DNA of 64,000 nucleotides from Hermatobates lingyangjiaoensis (GCA_026182355.1 JAPFBL010000008.1:2514501-2578500); one strand, 5' to 3'; positions 1-12,481 are shown, counted from the stretch's first letter. Translations and numbers: made by a program. The notes: a model not told the origin generated them from the letters alone.

Positions 1-657
1 CAATCATTTTAACGAAATGGATTGAAAAAGGTCCATTCTGTCCAACTCTTAAATAAAAATCAAATTCGGAGTTGTTTTCATTTCAGCGACTGTATTCTAT
101 TTTAGAGCCTTCCTTGATGACAGCCTGTGTTCATTACTCATTCCGTAGTTCCTTATCCATTTTAAGACCCAATAATTTTTATAGAGGGAAATACTCTATT
201 TCATTACTTAAAAATTGCATTACTTAATCCAAATAATTTAATTAAGTACATGAGAGACTGGATGGGTATGTTATCTCTTTTGCTTGTAGTTCACCTGTCA
301 CCTTTTACTATCACTTGTCAAAGTATGAGTCAAGCAGTAATTTTTTTGACTTGTATAATCAACTAGGAAACACTGTGTTATAGTAGCTGCAACTGTTGAA
401 ATCATAAAACATTGTTTAGACATTTAAAAAGCCTTTTGAATGGTAACAATTAACATGCCTTCTCTTGATTGCAACACTGTTATAAAACACATAGGCTATA
501 TTTGTTCAATGCAATTTCATTCAAACTACCACTTTTCTTATAACAATGGAATTTATTTTCACTTTTTTATTTTTATAACAGAATCATCATTTTTAATAAA
601 ACAAAGATTTGTTTTTTTTACTATTTAGCTTTAGAGATTCCATATTTAAGAATTACT
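1..657. other. AT-rich noncoding DNA
   Basis: Nothing recognisable is present. The one open frame here (62 codons, around 440-628) is rich in Phe, Ile and Asn, as expected for a chance frame in AT-rich DNA. Confidence 0.6.
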
Positions 658-760
658 AGCTGACCCTGCGAACTTCGTACCGCCAACTGTTATTGAATGT
701 CGTATTACCTTCAGCTTTTTTAACATACAGGTCAGGTACATTTATACTTAGTACTTTTAT
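658..760 (-). mobile_element. possible Helitron-like 3' terminus (uncertain)
   Basis: Read on the minus strand, the segment ends with GTTCGCAGGGTCAGCTAG followed by T. A CTAG terminus followed by T, preceded by a GC-richer stretch, is the usual layout of a Helitron 3' end, but the hairpin here is weak. The rest of the element cannot be delimited. It could equally be the tail of another interspersed repeat. Confidence 0.3.
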
Positions 761-2727
761 ACTCAGATAATTGATTTCATAATATATTAAACTATTAGAA
801 TTTTGATGGTGAACTTTATTTTACCTGTTTATTCTCCTTGATATATAATAACTTCTCTTTTATGGAGTAGGGCCGGATACTAATTACTAATAATTTAGTA
901 ATTAATGAATATTTTAAACAAACGAATTATTTTTGTTGACAACTGGAAGAAGATGTTAATTCCTGAGAGGCTACAGCCAATGCAATCATTCCTGACCTGC
1001 TTAATTTAGAAAGAATTAGTTTTATTTAGAACTTTCCTGTACCTTCCAATCTATCGGGAGCCTTACTCTATCATTTTTATTGAAATAGATATATCAAAAG
1101 AAAAAAATATAGGCATTATAACAAACTGTTTTTTGCTTATGGATATAATAGTGTGCTGTTATTATTTTACTTATACTAATTTGATAATTTTTAAAACTTC
1201 TGTTAACTATAATAAATATCATTTGTTGATATATTAAATAATTATTTTATATTATCATCGATTATTCATTAAATTTTCTCTTTCTAAATTTACTATCATT
1301 AAATCAATATAATTTAGGTCGAAAAAAATTATTTAACCTTCTACATCATTTATATCAGTTTTTGGAAGCCTAGTGTTCAAGAGTCTCTCTGGCTGTTCTC
1401 TAGGCTGGGGTTCCAGGCCTATCAAATTTCTAGTATTTTATTCAATTTTGGGCGTGCAAATAATTAAATGCGACCTAGAGAATTTTATAAGTATATAGAA
1501 TATAAAAACACTTGTGACTCAAATACTTCTGTGAAAGAGTGAGCCACTTTTTTGCTATTTAAAAACTTATGGGTCTTTTTGTTTTTAAATTGTTCTATTT
1601 CTTATTTCAACGAAACACATTTCTTGACTTCGTCAGTTATTTTCATTGTTTATAAACACAAATTCTGATCTTCGACAAAGAAATGATCTTCTTAAAAGAT
1701 AAAAAAATAATTGACTACTTTGAACTTGTTTAAGCAGATTGTTATAAGAGTACATTAAGTAGAATTTCGTTTTGCATCAGTGATTAGTGGAAAATTTATA
1801 ATTACTTTTTCAAAAATATTGTAACACTCTTGTAGAACGAAACCCTACTAGATGTAACTTCCTAACAATCAGTTTAATGTAGTTTCTTATAAAACTGTAC
1901 TTCCTTAAAAAACCATACAACTTTACTGTATTGTTATAAATCTCATGTTTTGTTATAATAGTTTGAATATTCTTCAGTATTGTATGTATGTATGTTGATA
2001 GATGAAAGAGTTTTACTTCAAAAATGTTATAATCAGTAAACAAGAAACTGTATAGCTGTATAAAACCGTATGTTTTTATGCTTTTTTTATTTCCAAATGT
2101 TTCCACTATATTTCCAATTATAATAGAATATTATTATCATCAAATCAAATAAGTGAGTCAAGCTTCTTATAAAATATTGAAATGAGTTTATACAGTACAA
2201 TAAGTGGAAAAAGACAAAAGAAAAGGTAACGTTATGCTGAACATAAACATAACAAAAAATAAGCTGCTAATCACAGTTTATTTTTAATATGAAACAAAAA
2301 ATCATAACTGATAACCGTGTTTAGAATCCTGATTGAAAAATATATTACTTATGAAATCACTAAACGCAATGAAAGAAATCACGTCATCTGAGTGATGATA
2401 TCAGCTTTGAAGGAAACTTTACAAATCCCCAATCATATTTACAATGTATTTTTGCTGTTATTATTTGTGTAAGGTGTTGAAAACATTATGCAATAACATC
2501 AAAGGTTATTGTTAAAATAATTGTTTTACTTAATCTTAAATATTTTACAGTATTTTCTGTGATATAACTCAATTGAAATATTTTTTTTTTTTATATTAAA
2601 GTTATTTTATTAAACTTTTTTTTCTTAAATTTTTTCGTTTGTATGTTAAACAAAACTTAAGATTAGGATGTTGCAACACTTTTAAGAAGATGTAAATTGT
2701 AAAAAGGGTAATTTATTATCCTCTATC
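761..2727. other. AT-rich noncoding DNA
   Basis: No gene is recognised. The 98-codon minus-strand frame at 1810-2106 has low-complexity Tyr/Ile/Phe-rich composition and no recognisable motif, so it is treated as chance. Confidence 0.55.
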
Positions 2728-2911
2728 TTATCGGTCCCGAGACTGTGCGACGTCAGGCACTCGTTGAAGATCACTACTCTGAATACATTTGAGTTGGGCA
2801 CAATTTAGTACTCTCAATGTAGAATCAATGTTGATTGTATGCTACCACAAAGGGCCAATATTCAGTCTGTGTGTGTTCTCTAGTGCGACTGCCACTGCAG
2901 CCTAACCTACT
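2728..2911 (+). mobile_element. SINE fragment (body and 3' end, no tRNA head)
   Basis: This segment aligns by eye with the body and 3' end of the complete SINE at 30092-30415, here in plus orientation. Shared landmarks are GGTCCCGAG, the stretch around CGTCAGGCACTCGTTG, CACAAAGGGCCAAT and the tail CTGCAGCCTAACCTAC. The tRNA-related head is absent, as expected for a 5'-truncated or decayed copy. Scattered substitutions show it is older than the 30-kb copy. Confidence 0.75.
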
Positions 2912-3543
2912 CCTTACCGCCTCTCCAATCAACTATATACCTCATATTAATTATGATTTCTGAAATAGTGTAACTTGTATAGAGGCTACAATATTAAACA
3001 CATCTCGCAATGCACTAAAACATCAAAACTATATATACGGGGACCTCAAAACGTAAATATCAGTTAAATGGTAAAATTCAGGTTTATTTTTTTCACCCAG
3101 TATGCGTTACTAGCACTATAGTAAGAAATGCACCGATAGTCTGTATTTAACAACACAGACCTCACTATCTTTAAAAGTACTTGAAGGTTTGTTAAACATT
3201 ATTACGTTTTTAGTATTAGTGAGGTAAATGTATATACAGAGTGTTTAAAAAAGTCGTACATTCATAAATATATTAACAAAAATCAAACCAGAGCTCAAAA
3301 AAAAAAACTAAATAAATTAGACAAAAACAAAAAGAATACCTATAATTTATTTTAAAAAAATTATCTGTTTGTGCTCTTTAATTTGTGTATTTTACTGATT
3401 TTGAAGTAAAATATAATTATGGCTGTCAGCTCTTGACACTGCCTTCATTTAGAAGCCCTGCACCCTGTCACTCCGCATATTATCAATATTATTAAAATTT
3501 TATTATAAATATTCGTATTTCGACAATGATTAATTAGAATTGT
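2912..3543. other. AT-rich noncoding DNA
   Basis: Nothing is recognised apart from short A and T homopolymers. Confidence 0.5.
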
Positions 3544-3679
3544 ATCTTTTTTGTTAAAAGCATTATAAATATCTAAAATAAAACCAAATAAATTATGCAT
3601 TTGTATATAACTAAAAAGAAAACTTAAAATCTACAAGTACAGGCTGATTCCATTAAATAATCTCAAGTATACATAAAGA

Positions 3680-3738
<59 letters not shown>

Positions 3739-3956
3739 TGATTCCATTAAATAATCTCAAGTATACATAAAGATTAATTATATATATATATATATATATA
3801 ATTAATCTTTATGTATACTTGAGATTATTTAATGGAATCAACCTGTACTTGTAGATTTTAAGTTTTCTTTTTAGTTATATACAAATGCATAATTTATTTG
3901 GTTTTATTTTAGATATTTATAATGCTTTTAAATTGAGATAATGCTTTTAACAAAAA

Positions 3957-3961
<5 letters not shown>
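3544..3961. repeat. long inverted repeat (fold-back) around (TA)n
   Basis: The left arm (about 3544-3690) and right arm (about 3801-3961) are reverse complements over about 140 bp, nearly perfectly. The main exception is a short insertion near 3930-3947, where AATGCTTTTAA is duplicated. The inner 49 bp of the left arm (starting GGCTGATTCCATT) is repeated directly at 3736-3784, so the right arm could pair with either copy. The interior is (TA)n at about 3685-3735 and 3785-3800, and the outer right edge also abuts (TA)n to about 3990. It may be a MITE-like fold-back element inserted in a TA repeat, or a local inverted duplication. Confidence 0.85.
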
Positions 3962-3990
<29 letters not shown>

Positions 3991-3993
<3 letters not shown>

Positions 3994-4835
3994 TCTGATT
4001 TTAAACTATCTACATTTGATAGTTTTTGAAATATGACTGTTGTTTTGGACCCAATGTATTCTTAGACTTGGAACTCTGTCTCGTAAACGTTCTTTCTTCT
4101 TCACACAGTTCTGGAATATTTTCATTATCAAGTGACTAAAATATGCTCTTGATGATGAAAAGTTAAAAACAAAGAAATAAGAAAGGAAATCTAACTTTTA
4201 AATTTTTTTAAATATACCTGATTAAGGATTTAGATATCACATTTCATTAGCAATTACATAGAATTATGAGAACTCTCTATACTTTTCTTTTATAGAATTA
4301 ATCAATAGAGCAAATTTATACATTTATATTTATGTACATTATATAATGAAAATGTTGTACACTGTACACTGTGTTTGAGCAATGGACCTGAATGAATCTG
4401 CACATTGAAAAATACAGAAAGAACACCAAAAACAAAGATCTAAAACACACAAAAAAAGGACCTAAATATCGAACAAATCATTCTCCAAACCATTTGACTA
4501 AATTAAGCATAATAAAATATGCTTTGGGGGGGGGGGGGGGTGGCAAAAAGCAACATTAATGCTGTTAGTTTAGTCTGTCGAACTTTCGTCTACCCATCAA
4601 GTTCTACCTCAAAACATTTTCATTCATTACTGCTTAATTTACGAACAAAAAATTCTGTCATTTCAATAAGAGATGTATTATCATTTTCTCTTGATTTTTT
4701 TAGTTGAAGGATTATACTAAATTTTACTATGACTGTATACATGCAGACGCCACACACTACTCAGCTAACACGCTCACCTTCACACCACATATATAGAAAA
4801 CAGTCTCACACTGACAGAGCCCTTGAGAGGACAAA
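3991..4835. other. noncoding DNA with a G15 run
   Basis: AT-rich sequence broken by an uninterrupted run of 15 G at 4526-4540. The frame of 62 codons starting at 4519 runs through this G tract and is not credible as a gene. Confidence 0.55.
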
Positions 4836-4985
4836 AGTGTGCCGGTGCAAACCTTTTCTGGGTTCCCCTTTCCAACACTGGTCGTATCTAGCTAATTCAG
4901 TGGCACTATATTATAGGTTTTGAGTACTAAAGGATCTTATTAAAAGGTCTGTGAACTTATAAAATCAATAAAAGACTCAAAGTTG
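4836..4985 (+). repeat. interspersed repeat, copy 1
   Basis: About 150 bp aligns with 32116-32270. Shared blocks include CCTTTCCAACACTGGTC, the segment around AATTCAGTGGCACTATATTA, ATTAAAAGGTCTGTG and AATAAAAGACT. No coding capacity is apparent, and the termini and class are unknown. Confidence 0.7.
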
Positions 4986-5025
4986 GTTTCAATTTTGTTA
5001 ACATGGTCTACATAAATAAATGATC

Positions 5026-5447
5026 ATGACTGGGAATGGTACTGGGGAGTCTGTGTGTTTATTACGCATACCATTGATTCCGAGCCACTATCCGTTTTCA
5101 TTCAAACGATTGCAATGTTCCAGTAGCGTCTGTTTTGCAATGACGGTAACTAACTTGCAATGGGAAACCAAAAAAAATGGGAAATTGAAGTGAGTGAGAC
5201 ACTGTAGTTTGTTTGCCCAAGAGTCAAAGGTTCCAACTCTTTGTCCTTCCATGAACCTGAAGGACAGATAGCTAATGTTATCTGTCCTTCAGGACAGTTA
5301 TTCTGTTACAGGAATATACAGAGGCATTTGCTTAACACTGTAATGATAATGACATTTTCTACTATTCTATGATTTCTAAATATATTTTGGAATATCATTT
5401 ATCATTCCGAATTGTTGAAGAAGTACCCGTCAAAGCACGTTTGCTAG
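5026..5447 (+). pseudogene. Helitron relic: C-terminal PIF1-like helicase fragment plus 3' terminus
   Basis: Translation from 5026 gives MTGNGTGES, then IPLIPSHYPFSFKRLQ and FAMTVTN. These match the conserved C-terminal block of Helitron helicases (family consensus close to PRIPLIPSD...FKR.QFP...FAMTINK.QGQ). The frame then decays. The same stretch recurs at about 25210-25512 inside a longer relic. The 3' end at 5444-5447 is CTAG followed by T, preceded by CCCGTCAAAGCACG, a mutated version of the hairpin at 25622-25634. Nothing of the Rep domain is present. The copy is either 5'-truncated or a nonautonomous derivative. It is certainly not functional. Confidence 0.8.
5256..5293. repeat. perfect 15-bp hairpin inside the Helitron relic
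   Basis: CCTGAAGGACAGATA (5256-5270) is followed by an 8-base loop and its exact reverse complement (5279-5293). The homologous place in the 25-kb Helitron relic carries only the left half, so the right half is a local inverted duplication in this copy. Confidence 0.9.
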
Positions 5448-8400
5448 TAAATCATAAATGATTAATAAAGGTGTAATGGATGTGATAGTACACTGTAATT
5501 AACTTTCTTTTTCAATTCAAAAATAAAATAATGCATGCTTAATCGCACATTTCAATTTTTATCTTGGATGTTATGTTCCCTCCTAGACTGTTATGGGCCC
5601 TGGTGCACCGGTGTATGAATATATATTTTGTTTGTTTACAAAATTAATTACATGTAAATAAAATCCACAGAAATAATAAAATGCGTATGAGAGATAACTT
5701 TGTTATATTTAATCAATTTTTAAAGATAAACTAAAAGGTTTGAAAGGTTAAAGAAAAAAAAACACAGAATCAGCCGTGAGGTGGAGTCTAATTTGACATT
5801 GATACTCTGGAGGAGGTTTCATTGTGTGTGTGGGCAAAAAAAACACAGTCTACCTAAAGGTCGTAACTCAGGGTTAGGCTAAGCTAGTGCTCCCCAGGGA
5901 TAGGGAAAGACCCCCCGAAAAGGCAAGCCGCGGACTAATACTGTGGTCAGACTGAACAGGGTGGCTCTGGTGGAAACCCAATACCCAGACCTGTGCCTGC
6001 CTTGGCAACGAAACACGCTGGGCACTGACAATATGGGCTTTACCATCAGGGGCTGACAACTTGAATATAAACGAGCAGTTTGAATGCTTGCTATTGATTA
6101 AATAGTTTTGAATGTGCAGGCAAGTCGAATGAAAAACAAATAATTGAAAAACTGTATTCGTTGAAACAATGTTTGAAAACTTGTTACCTCGTGCGTTGTA
6201 TTTAGCGGGCGACCCTTTTAGGACCTTGTCTATTCTCAACAGTACCTAAAGGATATCTAGGATAGAGCAAACATATAATCCTAATGCACTGTACCAATAC
6301 GCATCAAAAATCTGATTTAAATGTTAATAGTTCTATTTAATACAATATAAAGAAAATATAATATAATATATTATATTTCTTACATTTTAGCAAATAGTTT
6401 ATAGCAATTTATAGTAAATAGAGTAATCCGTTGTATATAGAATTATAATTATCACAAACATTCCATAGTACATGTATAGTATACAAAGCATGTAATACTT
6501 ATGTGGAACATGCATAATAAATATAAATAAATAAAAATATAAACACAAAAATTAAGGAAAAAGTAAAGTTAAATGTACTCCGGTATTAGGAGGTACATAC
6601 TGGTTCGCACAAATAGAAAGAACTCCGAAAGCAAAATCTAAAATCACTAAAAATAACCTAAGTACCAAAGTAAACATTCAGCAAACAATTTGAGTAAATA
6701 TAGCTACAAACTACACAGTACTAAAATTTAAACTAATTCATTAGTTGTACAGCCAGTTAGTATGTGCTGTACTAATAATAGTAATTATTACTAATAATTA
6801 TATTACTAATAATAGTAATAATAATAATTACTTATTATTAAGAATTATAAAGGAATTCAATAATTAAAGAAGTTTTAGTGAAAGAAAAAACACTTTTGGA
6901 ATAAGTGGTGTTTTCCTTCAAGTTACATAAAATAGAAATGAAAACGTGAGAGCAATTAATCCATGGAATAACATATATGCTTAAGTGCAAGAGGAAGCGA
7001 CGAGTACTGGTCAAAGGAAGTTAAGAAGTGACATTTAACGATGTGGGTTTCAGATAAGAAGGAACAACTGCTACAGAGGAAAGACAGATAATATTTCCAG
7101 TTACAGAGCTGTTTTCTAAGGTTCAGAACACTTTTCTTTTAAACACAATTTGTATGGAAAATTTCCTTATGATTCTCTAGAACTGAGGTCTCCAACAGGT
7201 GGGTAGCAAGATGTTTCATTTTGTGTATGTTTAAATATATATGAAATAAAGGACTAAATCAAATAAATAATGTCTTAAAAATACATCTTGAAACGTTTCG
7301 AGAATAAATGTATCAACTACATATGTAATTAGGTCCACTCACTGGTCACTCTATCTACGAAATTAATTTGTTCTGGAAGTCTTTTCATAATGTAAAGATT
7401 CCATTTTTTCTCTGTCAAATCCTTAATCAGTTCTAAGCAAGCAACTCCCCTCCATAATATTATAAAAATGTTTCAAAGCCTGTAATACATACATGTTAGA
7501 ATTAAATTATTGCACAGTAAACATAAATGCAGCTAACAATGTAACATAACGTAAATAATATAGAACAGGGGTTCTCGACCTCTGTTTGCGTTAACACCCT
7601 GGAAGCTATTAATTATTATATTATTATTATTAATGATTCATTAAAATAAAGTTAATATCTATATCTTATAAATAAATAATATAGACAAAGAATAAGGAAC
7701 TATACAAAGTGAAGAGCTCACATTGAGCAGTCAAATATAGGTCTCTTCGAAATTTTGTTAAGTCACATTCTCACGCAGAATTAGTTAAATCTAACGGGAT
7801 TTCTCCCAGATTATCCAGCCTATATCAATCTTTGAAGAGGGCTCCATTTTTGTGGTGACTTTGATGACAACAGGAAGAAGGGGATTTTTGGTGATAAAAG
7901 TTGTTCGAAGTGCTATCAGATGTGAAATGTAATGGACGATTGGAGCTTGGAGCGTCAGATATACGATATTGGCGGGGAGGGGGAAGGTTTTGGAGGTGGA
8001 GAGGGAAGAGGTTCAGGTATGGAAAGGATGATGGATACTTGGGTGATGATGACGTAGGATTTCGACACTCTTCATCATTACAAATATAATCATTAAAATG
8101 ATTCATAAAAACAGAAGAAAAATACGCAGAAATGTTTACTTAGCAGTCTCACCTGCAATATACTATATCCGTCGACATCAGGCAAAACCTGAGACTGGGG
8201 TTCCTGTCATGTTTTGAATGTATTGTCCTCATGATGACAGTTGTATATTGACAATGCAAAAAGATTATAATGATCTTTTAGCTTTGTTTATCCAAGTATT
8301 TTTATTTATTATTTATATATATGAAGGAATAGTGTATTCACAACTGCAGTGGACAGTTCAAATAAATATATAACTATAAATGGCATCTGTCTATCTCCTT

Positions 8401-9394
8401 TATAACAGGAGGTGAACAGAGTCAATAAAATGAAGAACAGTTTATATTACTTTTCAGTAAAATATAGGTTGTAACTTGAAAGAGGAAGAGGATATTTCAA
8501 AATATATTTATTTAAACAGTATTAACTAGGTAATATTACATTCAGTTGAATTCATTTCTTTGCTTCGTGTTATTCGTTTCTGAGAATCTCCAAAGAAATT
8601 CATCCATGCTTACATTAAATTATAACATAGCTTATTTGGAGAATATCAATGATTCATTCGGATCACAATCAAGATCATATCTCTTTTATTTCAAGAAGCA
8701 CATAATTGTCAAGAGTGAACATACAGTTTCTTGTTATTTTGGGAGTTGCATACTAAACATTCATTTAAACAATTAAAAGCAAATTTTGGAGTAATTACTC
8801 ATTTTGGAGTAATCTGGAAACCTTTAGAAAAATATTTTAATGCTTGATTCCTGCTTCAGTTAAAATGGGATTATTTCTTTATTCAATACAAAAACTTCAA
8901 TCTATATTTGACTTTTAAGAAATAAAAAAATTGAAAAAAAAAATTAAAGAGAAAGTGAATAGTGTGACTCAAAAATCTTTGCTTATAGAAAATCAAAAAT
9001 ATTTAAAATATTTAATTCGTTTTGGAAGCAGTATTTACTTCATTAATAATAAGATGGACATTCATTACATTGCTAATGTAATTGTAATGTTAAACCAAAA
9101 ATATGAAGTTATAATCGCTTGAAATTTTATAAAAAAAAATATCAAGGTTCATTAATGGACGTAAAATGATTAAAGGGAAAATATAGAATTGTGGTGGCAG
9201 GTGGCGGTGGTGATGGATGGTACAGCGGTGCTCATGTAAAATCGATTTGTCTCTGTCCTACCGACGTGGCCTTCCCCAATAATTTATTGCGACTTAAGAA
9301 TATTCCCTTGTTCCCTAATTGGATTGCAAATCATTGCTTCAACTCTGACGTCACATTGCCTCAAACCTTTACTTATCAAATTATTTTCATTTGA
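5448..9394. other. noncoding DNA, one GC-richer island
   Basis: Mostly AT-rich without recognisable genes. A GC-richer patch at about 5860-6060 overlaps a 121-codon minus-strand frame (5874-6239). That frame has no motif that I recognise, and its N-terminal half lies in AT-rich DNA. A (TAA)n-rich patch lies at about 6768-6840. The paired frames at 7825-8106 and 7901-8089 overlap on opposite strands in GGA/TCC-rich sequence and are probably both spurious. Confidence 0.5.
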
Positions 9395-10215
9395 ATCTAA
9401 CGCTCATTCTTCCTTCCTCTCACTCACTCTTGTTATCACTCTCCCTTTCTCTCACTCTCTCTTACTCTCATTCTCAATTTTCGCCCACTAACTAACCCGC
9501 ATACACTCTCCTACACACACAATACATATCTTTCTTTCTCTCACACACTCCGTCACTCTCACTCTCCTACACATACATTCTCTCTAATCCATTACTTTTG
9601 TTATATCACTGATACCCCCTTTTAACACACAAGCTCCCTTTTTTTCTACTACATACTCTCATTCACTACAAGAACTCTCTTTTTCTCTCCCAAGCTCTAT
9701 ATTACTCCCTCACACTCTTTATCGACTCATACGTACATACACTTTCTTCCCTCTTTCTCTCTCACACACACACTCTCTCTCACTTTCACTTTCACTCTAT
9801 TTTACTCTTAATCTCTATTTTCACTCACTAAACTATCTCATACACACGGTCCTATTCTCTCACACTCTTTATCAACTCATACTTACATACACTTTCTTCT
9901 CTCTATATATATCTCTCTCACCTATTCTTTCACCTATACACTTTCACTCTATTTTACTCTTATTCTCTATTTTCACTCACTAAACTATCCCATACAAACT
10001 CTCCTACTCTCTCTCACTCTATGGAGACATATCTTTTCCTCTCATACACTCTCGCACGCTCACTCTCTTATACATACATTCCCTCTAATCTCACACACTC
10101 TATCGCTCTCTGTCTCTCTTCGTAATCTACCGCACTCACTCTCATTAGCTATCTGCACACAAAACTACTCTCTCACACTCACTATCTTCCCCCTCTTGCA
10201 CTCTCTCTGTCTCTC
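9395..10215. repeat. 0.8-kb pyrimidine-rich tract
   Basis: The plus strand is almost wholly C, T and A, built from degenerate units such as CTCTCACTCT and ACACTCTC, with several longer-period repeats (for example two similar stretches around 9770-9850 and 9930-9990 containing TTTTACTCTTA). The GAGA-type purine-rich complement is on the minus strand. No ORF is involved. Confidence 0.85.
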
Positions 10216-11336
10216 ACAGTACACAGAAGTGTTATATCCTGTTATTAAATATTATTTTTTAATATTTATCCTGTTATTTTTTAATATCAACAAGTAAAAC
10301 AATAAAGAGAAAATACTATACAGTTAAAAGAACAAAGAATGAAATGAATACAGCCCATTAAAAAATGCCCTCCTATTGTGTCAGATATCATTAAAACTAC
10401 AATATAACCCTTCTGTTATAAATAGAGATTATTTTACAAATTCCAGAGATATTTTTTCTTTAGGAAAATGCTTGCTAAACTCTTTTTTCTTTCTAGAATT
10501 AAAACAATTAAATAAGGATAAGTTGACAAACTAATTAAAATATTTTATATATATTGACTGTATTACAGAAATACTGAATGATATTAAATGTACTCTCCTT
10601 TTCAGATCAGTAGTGTATCAAGAATTTGATACACTACCTACAAAGAATTTGATACACTAAAACCATACCCCATTAAACATGATTCAAGTCAAACTTAATG
10701 CTTCCAACATAAAATTAAAGCAGCAGGTAGGCTCACATACGATGTCGAATAACTTTTGTTTCTTACAGGTTAATGGAGTTTCCCTGTAAAAATAATATGA
10801 TTGAAACATAGATAAGTTGTATTTACGTTTGCTTGCTATGGTTGCCAGATCAAACCAATGTTCCAAATTATAATTAAAATTATATTATTAGCAGTTAAAT
10901 AGAAGATTTAGTGGTATTAACATCATTAGCTTTAAAGTAATGTAAAAGATAACAGTTTTTTTATTCAAAAAATTCTTACTTTTATTTAATAAATAAGTGA
11001 GAATTGAAGAAATTTTTTTTTAATAAATTCTTCTTCAATACAATATAAGTGTTTCAATTGATATGAAATTATCCTTTTATTTATATGACTTCACAATTTA
11101 TATTCATCTATTTTTTTTGATATGTATATTATATTATTGTTAACTGACGTATAATTTTTGTTTTCACTGTAAGATAGTTCTTTGAAAAAGGTTTTAAATA
11201 AAACTTTTGAGTTTGATTTGAACCTGTAAAAGTGATCATGTCCTTAAGAATATTTTACGCACAAAAAATTCACAACTATTAAGTTCAATCTTCACTAATA
11301 TGTAAAGTTTTTAATAAATAAATATCATCATAAGAG
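10216..11336. other. AT-rich noncoding DNA
   Basis: Nothing recognised. A short near-repeat of GAATTTGATACACTA occurs at about 10621-10660. Confidence 0.5.
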
Positions 11337-11783
11337 ATAACACATCTATCAGAAGGAAAAATTAACCAAATATAATTTTAACATATTAGCTCCAAAAAAT
11401 TTGGTTAACAAAATAGAAAAGCCATTAAGTCTTAATGAAATCACTCCAGACTGCTTCTTGTATATATCAAAAGCTATTAATAAAATGAATTCAAAAGGTT
11501 TGAACCAACACTAAAATATAGAGTCTGAAAGACTTGTTCATTTTATGTTATTACCAGAAAATGCGTTGAAGAGATTATTTGTGAGATATACCTAAATCCA
11601 ATAAAAGAGTGAGGTACTTCTCCATGAACAATTTTGAAGTTCTTTAAAGAACTTAAAATCGAAAATTGACTTCGAAACAAAAAGGAAAGGTCAGCGGGAC
11701 AACTTTGTCCGACTGACACGGCAAGTTGCCTGAGTTCATGAAACGAGGACAAGTTTTATAACAATAGCCTGAAATATTTATTG
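11337..11783. repeat. diverged direct duplication, copy 1
   Basis: This aligns along its whole length with 11957-12481. Blocks such as CTCCAAAAAATTTGGTTA, CAGACTGCTTCTTGTATATA, CCAGAAAATGCGTTGAAGAG and TGACTTCGAAACAAAAAGGA are near identical. This copy is about 80 bp shorter, through one deletion of roughly 50-60 bp and many one- to three-base losses. The short open stretch seen in copy 2 is frame-broken here. Confidence 0.85.
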
Positions 11784-11956
11784 GACATAACTGACTTCAA
11801 GTCTGTTATGACTGGTAAAATCGATTAGCCATAAAAAAAAGAAATAAATTCATTCATTTGATTATCTATACTTTCATTATTTATTTTTGGGATGTTTGAT
11901 ATTAGTTTAACATTATTGTAACGGGTAATATCATAGAATGATCCGCTCTATATAGG
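11784..11956. other. spacer between the two duplicated copies
   Basis: AT-rich sequence with no similarity to either repeat copy by eye. Confidence 0.5.
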
Positions 11957-12481
11957 TAACACATCTATCAGAGGAAACAATTAACCAAATAATATTTTTT
12001 AACATATTAGCTCCAAAAAATTTGGTTATACAAAATAGAAATAGGCCATCTATAGTCTTAATGAAATCACTCTTCAGACTGCTTCTTGTATATATCAAGC
12101 TGATTAATAATCTTAATGGAACTGTCAAGAAGGTTTATACCAACACTAAAATGATAGATTAAATTATTTGAAGAACTATAAATCGGAATACTTCAATGAA
12201 GTAACTAAGTCTGAAAGACTTGCTTACATTTTATAGTTATTACCAGAAAATGCGTTGAAGAGATTATTTGAGATATACCTAAATCCAATAAAAGAGTGAG
12301 GTACTTCTCCAGTGAATTCAATTTTGAGTTCTTTAAAGGAATCGTTAAAATCGAATTAATTGACTTCGAAACAAAAAGGAAAGTCAGCTGGACAACTTTT
12401 GTTCCGACTGACACGGTCAAGTTGCCTGAGCTTCATGAAATGAGGACAAGTTTTATAACACATCAGCCTTGAAACTTATTG
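11957..12481. repeat. diverged direct duplication, copy 2
   Basis: This is the longer partner of 11337-11783. It carries a continuous plus-strand open stretch at 12272-12472 (66 codons then TGA, no in-frame start) translating to a mixed-composition peptide that includes WTTFVPTDTVKLPELHEMRT. The composition is less biased than most chance frames here. I do not recognise the family. It may be a remnant of a transposon or host exon that was duplicated after it stopped being coding. Confidence 0.8.

Noticed and set aside
5874..6239. 121-codon minus-strand gene
   Set aside because: No motif, mixed composition half from AT-rich DNA, and no homologous context. More likely a chance frame over a GC-richer patch.
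7560..7600. hAT-type terminal inverted repeat (CAGGGGTTCTCGACC)
   Set aside because: It resembles hAT ends, but I found no matching inverted end nearby and no 8-bp duplication.
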